DNA of 60,774 bases from an uncultured Alphaproteobacteria bacterium (GTDB taxonomy: Bacteria > Pseudomonadota > Alphaproteobacteria > Rhodobacterales > Rhodobacteraceae): the NCBI GenBank assembly GCA_902574225.1, contig CACGMO010000014.1, positions 1 through 60,774 of the forward strand, in the 5' to 3' direction. Below, piece after piece: positions 58,697 through 60,774 of this stretch. Positions within the stretch are counted from its first letter, which is position 1; each line of letters starts with the position of its first letter. The notes under the pieces are model-generated. The model had not been told where the DNA came from. It saw only the letters and a program-made list of their open reading frames with translations, and searched no databases. The position numbers were made by a program, and so were the translations under genes.

Positions 58697-59149
58697 TCAT
58701 TTACCTGTAATTTCTGCCACGATATGATCTTCATAATTTTTATTATCAACTGAATTTTCTGAAACACAGTATTTTTGAATTGATTGATTTGTCCTATGGA
58801 CACTCTCTTTGTCTTTACTCAATAGATGGTGCCATTCGGGCAAAGGTTTCTCCTCACTTATTAATCTATAACTACAACTCGAAGGGAGAAATTTAAAATT
58901 TTTGTGTAAATTGTCTTTAGTGAGTTTTAAGCAGGCTTTAACATTTATTTCTCTATTCGAGTAATCACTACACTTGCAACTCTCAAGCTCAAGCTTTGAG
59001 CATGCAATGTTGGTGATATAAATTCTCTTCTTATTAACTATTTTCAATAGACAACACTTAGCGCAACCATCACATAGGGCTTCCCACTCATCTTGACTTA
59101 ACTGATCAAGAGTATATTTTTCCCAGAAAAATTTTCTAAGCTTAGTCAT
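58697..59149 (-). CDS. UPF0260/YcgN-like cysteine-rich protein
   Basis: 150 residues. CDGCAKCCLLKI at residues about 28-39 is the family zinc- or cluster-binding signature, and further cysteines follow in IACSKLELESCKCSDY and KACLKL. Probably a small metal-binding cytoplasmic protein; function unknown. Its start lies inside the last codons of ribF (8-nt overlap), so it is translationally coupled to flavin-cofactor synthesis, a neighbourhood seen in other alphaproteobacteria. Confidence 0.83.
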   Translation of the reverse strand: MTKLRKFFWEKYTLDQLSQDEWEALCDGCAKCCLLKIVNKKRIYITNIACSKLELESCKCSDYSNREINVKACLKLTKDNLHKNFKFLPSSCSYRLISEEKPLPEWHHLLSKDKESVHRTNQSIQKYCVSENSVDNKNYEDHIVAEITGK

Positions 59150-60074
59150 CAGCTAGAATACTTTCTATGGTTTCACAATCTGATTTCATCTGTAAAATCA
59201 ATTCTTTTTCAGAGTTAAACTTTAGCTCAGGTCTTATAAATTTGACTAGTGAAATAGAAACATTTTCTCCATATAAATTTTTATCGAAGTCAAATATGAA
59301 AACCTCAATATTTGGTTCATAATTGCCATATGTTGGCCTTGATCCAATTGATGCTGCTCCCTTAAATGTTCTTTTACTATCATAGGATAAAATTTTAATG
59401 AATACTGCGTAGACGCCATGTTTGGGAACAATTGTATTTCTTAAACCAATATTTATTGTTGGAAACCCGAGTTGTCGGCCTCTCTGAAACCCCTTTTCTA
59501 CCACTCCCTCAATTTCATAAAAGCGAGACAGCATTTTAGTAACTTCGTTAACGGAACCTTTGACAAGTTTTTCCCGTAATGCGCTTGAAGATACAACCTT
59601 ACCTCCAATCATAAATGGATTAGCTATATGCAAACTGAGCTTATTCTTTTTCTGGTAGATCTGCAATAACTTCACAGAACCCTCTCTATTCTTTCCAAAC
59701 CTAAAATCTGGACCGACAACTATAGTTTTTACATTTAATTTTTCTAGAAGCACAGTCTCTATGAAATTGCTTGGAGATAAATTTGCTAATGAAGAATCGA
59801 AAGGCAGTTCAAAAAGAGCATCTATCCCAAAAGAGTCCAAAAATCTTTCACGTGTTTCTGATTTCATTAGCCTAAATATAGGCTGGTTTTTTTGAAAATA
59901 TTGTCTGGGGTGAGGTTCAAATGTAACTACGCCTACAAAAGAATTATTACTTCTCTCCTTTGCAATCTCAATAACTGACTGGTGGCCCAAATGCATACCG
60001 TCAAAGTTACCTATAGCAACAGAGTAGCCCCTCTTATCTTTTGGAATGTTTTCTATACTCTTAAAAACTAACAT
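59142..60074 (-). CDS. ribF: Bifunctional riboflavin kinase/FAD synthetase RibF
   Basis: Makes FMN, then FAD, from riboflavin. An N-terminal nucleotidyltransferase domain (residues 1-185) has GNFDGMHLGHQ and SSALREKL; the C-terminal kinase domain has GFQRGRQLGFPTINI and GAASIGSRPTYG. 310 residues is normal. GGAAGC precedes the ATG. The FAD it makes is needed by the DMGDH-like flavoprotein at 13-15 kb, though not through linkage. Confidence 0.94.
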   Translation of the reverse strand: MLVFKSIENIPKDKRGYSVAIGNFDGMHLGHQSVIEIAKERSNNSFVGVVTFEPHPRQYFQKNQPIFRLMKSETRERFLDSFGIDALFELPFDSSLANLSPSNFIETVLLEKLNVKTIVVGPDFRFGKNREGSVKLLQIYQKKNKLSLHIANPFMIGGKVVSSSALREKLVKGSVNEVTKMLSRFYEIEGVVEKGFQRGRQLGFPTINIGLRNTIVPKHGVYAVFIKILSYDSKRTFKGAASIGSRPTYGNYEPNIEVFIFDFDKNLYGENVSISLVKFIRPELKFNSEKELILQMKSDCETIESILADD

Positions 60075-60082
60075 GTTGCTTC

Positions 60083-60526
60083 CTAGTCAAATTTTCTACT
60101 GGGGGCTAAGACAAGTGCTTCTCCTGATAACACTACTTTTTCACCTACTTTACACTTACAGTCTAATGTAACATGCCGATTCGAATATTCTATATTAGTT
60201 ACTAATACCGTCGTTGTGATTAATTGACCAGGGAGTACCGGTCTGATGAATTTCAGTGTTTGACTCAAATAGACGGTTCCGTGTCCAGGCAACTGTTCTG
60301 CAATTACGGCCGAAATCAAGCTTGCAGTGAGCATACCGTGTGCAATTCTTTTTCCAAATATTGTTTGCTGAGCATATTCTTCATCTAAGTGCACTGGATT
60401 TTGATCACCAGAGACTTTTGAAAATAGTAGGATATCATTCTGGGTTATTTTACGTTCAAGCATTCTGCTCATTCCTATTTCCAAATCCTCTACACATATT
60501 GTCCCTTTTTGTATACTGTTTTTCAT
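60083..60526 (-). CDS. MaoC-like hotdog dehydratase
   Basis: 147-residue (R)-specific enoyl-CoA hydratase-like protein. The catalytic motif is visible as FSKVSGDQNPVHLDEEYA with the Asp/His pair, followed by RIAHGMLTASLISAV. Single-domain PhaJ-type hydratases act on trans-2-enoyl-CoA. It lies 8 nt before ribF on the minus strand, 53 nt after a HAD phosphatase, a group that recurs in Rhodobacterales; the metabolic reason is unclear. Confidence 0.88.
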   Translation of the reverse strand: MKNSIQKGTICVEDLEIGMSRMLERKITQNDILLFSKVSGDQNPVHLDEEYAQQTIFGKRIAHGMLTASLISAVIAEQLPGHGTVYLSQTLKFIRPVLPGQLITTTVLVTNIEYSNRHVTLDCKCKVGEKVVLSGEALVLAPSRKFD

Positions 60527-60579
60527 GATTTATTTGGCGAGAGGCGTGCTAAATGATTAAAAAAAGTAGACGTGATTTT

Positions 60580-60774
60580 TTATCGGAAAAATTTAATGGC
60601 ATAGTCTACGTGTACTTTATTATCTTTTATGGTTTGATTTAATTTCCTTTCGTCAAGGATGGTATTACTTCTTCCTTCAATCAAATGCTTTTTTTTCAAT
60701 AGCCCTCCGACTACTAGAAGTGAGTGATGCTTTTCATTGTTAGCACCTCTAATATCTGTTGTTAGTCCATCTCC
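60580..60774 (-). CDS. HAD superfamily class IIA phosphatase (3' part only; 5' end outside window)
   Basis: The last 64 codons of a gene entering from the right edge. GDGLTTDIRGANN is the C-terminal HAD motif IV of class IIA enzymes (NagD/TIGR01459-like), followed by HHSLLVVGGLLKK and the stop at 60580-60582. Members hydrolyse small phosphate esters; substrate unknown. Family resemblance rests on this short stretch, so naming is tentative. It is upstream of maoC on the same strand. Confidence 0.68.
   Translation of the reverse strand, partial: GDGLTTDIRGANNEKHHSLLVVGGLLKKKHLIEGRSNTILDERKLNQTIKDNKVHVDYAIKFFR

Overview
The window is a densely packed, AT-rich (by eye clearly below 40% G+C) bacterial chromosome segment made almost entirely of housekeeping genes. 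Gene content and order point to an alphaproteobacterium, most probably a low-GC marine Rhodobacterales-like lineage. The markers are miaB-phoH-ybeY-corC-lnt-metK-trmB, aroA-cmk-rpsA-sppA-ihfB-lapA-trpF-trpB, fabA-fabB-fabI, priA next to fsa/DUF484/xerC, hisC-tyrC-DUF2125 followed by a MotA/MotB-like pair, and an F1-only atpHAGDC operon. I see no rRNA, tRNA, CRISPR array, insertion sequence or prophage. The exact taxon is an inference from synteny and would need a phylogeny.

Layout. 1-2.3 kb: 3' part of acs and a small I78-type lipoprotein. 2.3-7.8 kb (minus): a mutagenesis cassette, imuB, a methyltransferase, dnaE2, with a LexA-type box over the imuB start and no imuA. 8-11.5 kb: fabA-fabB-fabI and a PLP dehydratase. 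11.5-15.4 kb: a small accessory patch with two unrecognised small genes, a CDP-alcohol phosphatidyltransferase and a dimethylglycine/sarcosine-dehydrogenase-like flavoprotein. 15.5-22.6 kb: miaB to trmB. 22.6-29.8 kb: aroA, cmk (apparently lacking an AUG/GUG/UUG start), rpsA, sppA, ihfB, lapA-like, trpF, trpB. 29.8-33.8 kb: pth, rplY, trpA, ychF, truA. 33.9-43.4 kb: ileS, xerC, DUF484, fsa, priA, hisC, tyrC. 43.4-47.4 kb: DUF2125 and an uncharacterised ion-channel/OmpA motor-like pair. 47.4-51.3 kb: clpA, gloB, methyltransferase. 51.4-56.3 kb: atpHAGDC. 56.4-60.8 kb: an MFS exporter, prs, a Cys-rich UPF0260-type protein, ribF, a MaoC-like hydratase and the end of a HAD-IIA phosphatase.

Genes are tightly organised. 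Convergent neighbours are separated by 0-15 nt or overlap, genes within operons often overlap, and I find no convincing stem-plus-U-run terminator. Several genes use UUG or GUG starts. The points most worth following up are: the LexA box overlapping the imuB start codon; the methyltransferase sitting between imuB and an OB-domain-less dnaE2; the likely AUC start (or frameshift fusion) of cmk; and the MotA/MotB-like pair, whose B subunit carries a roughly 365-residue coiled coil.
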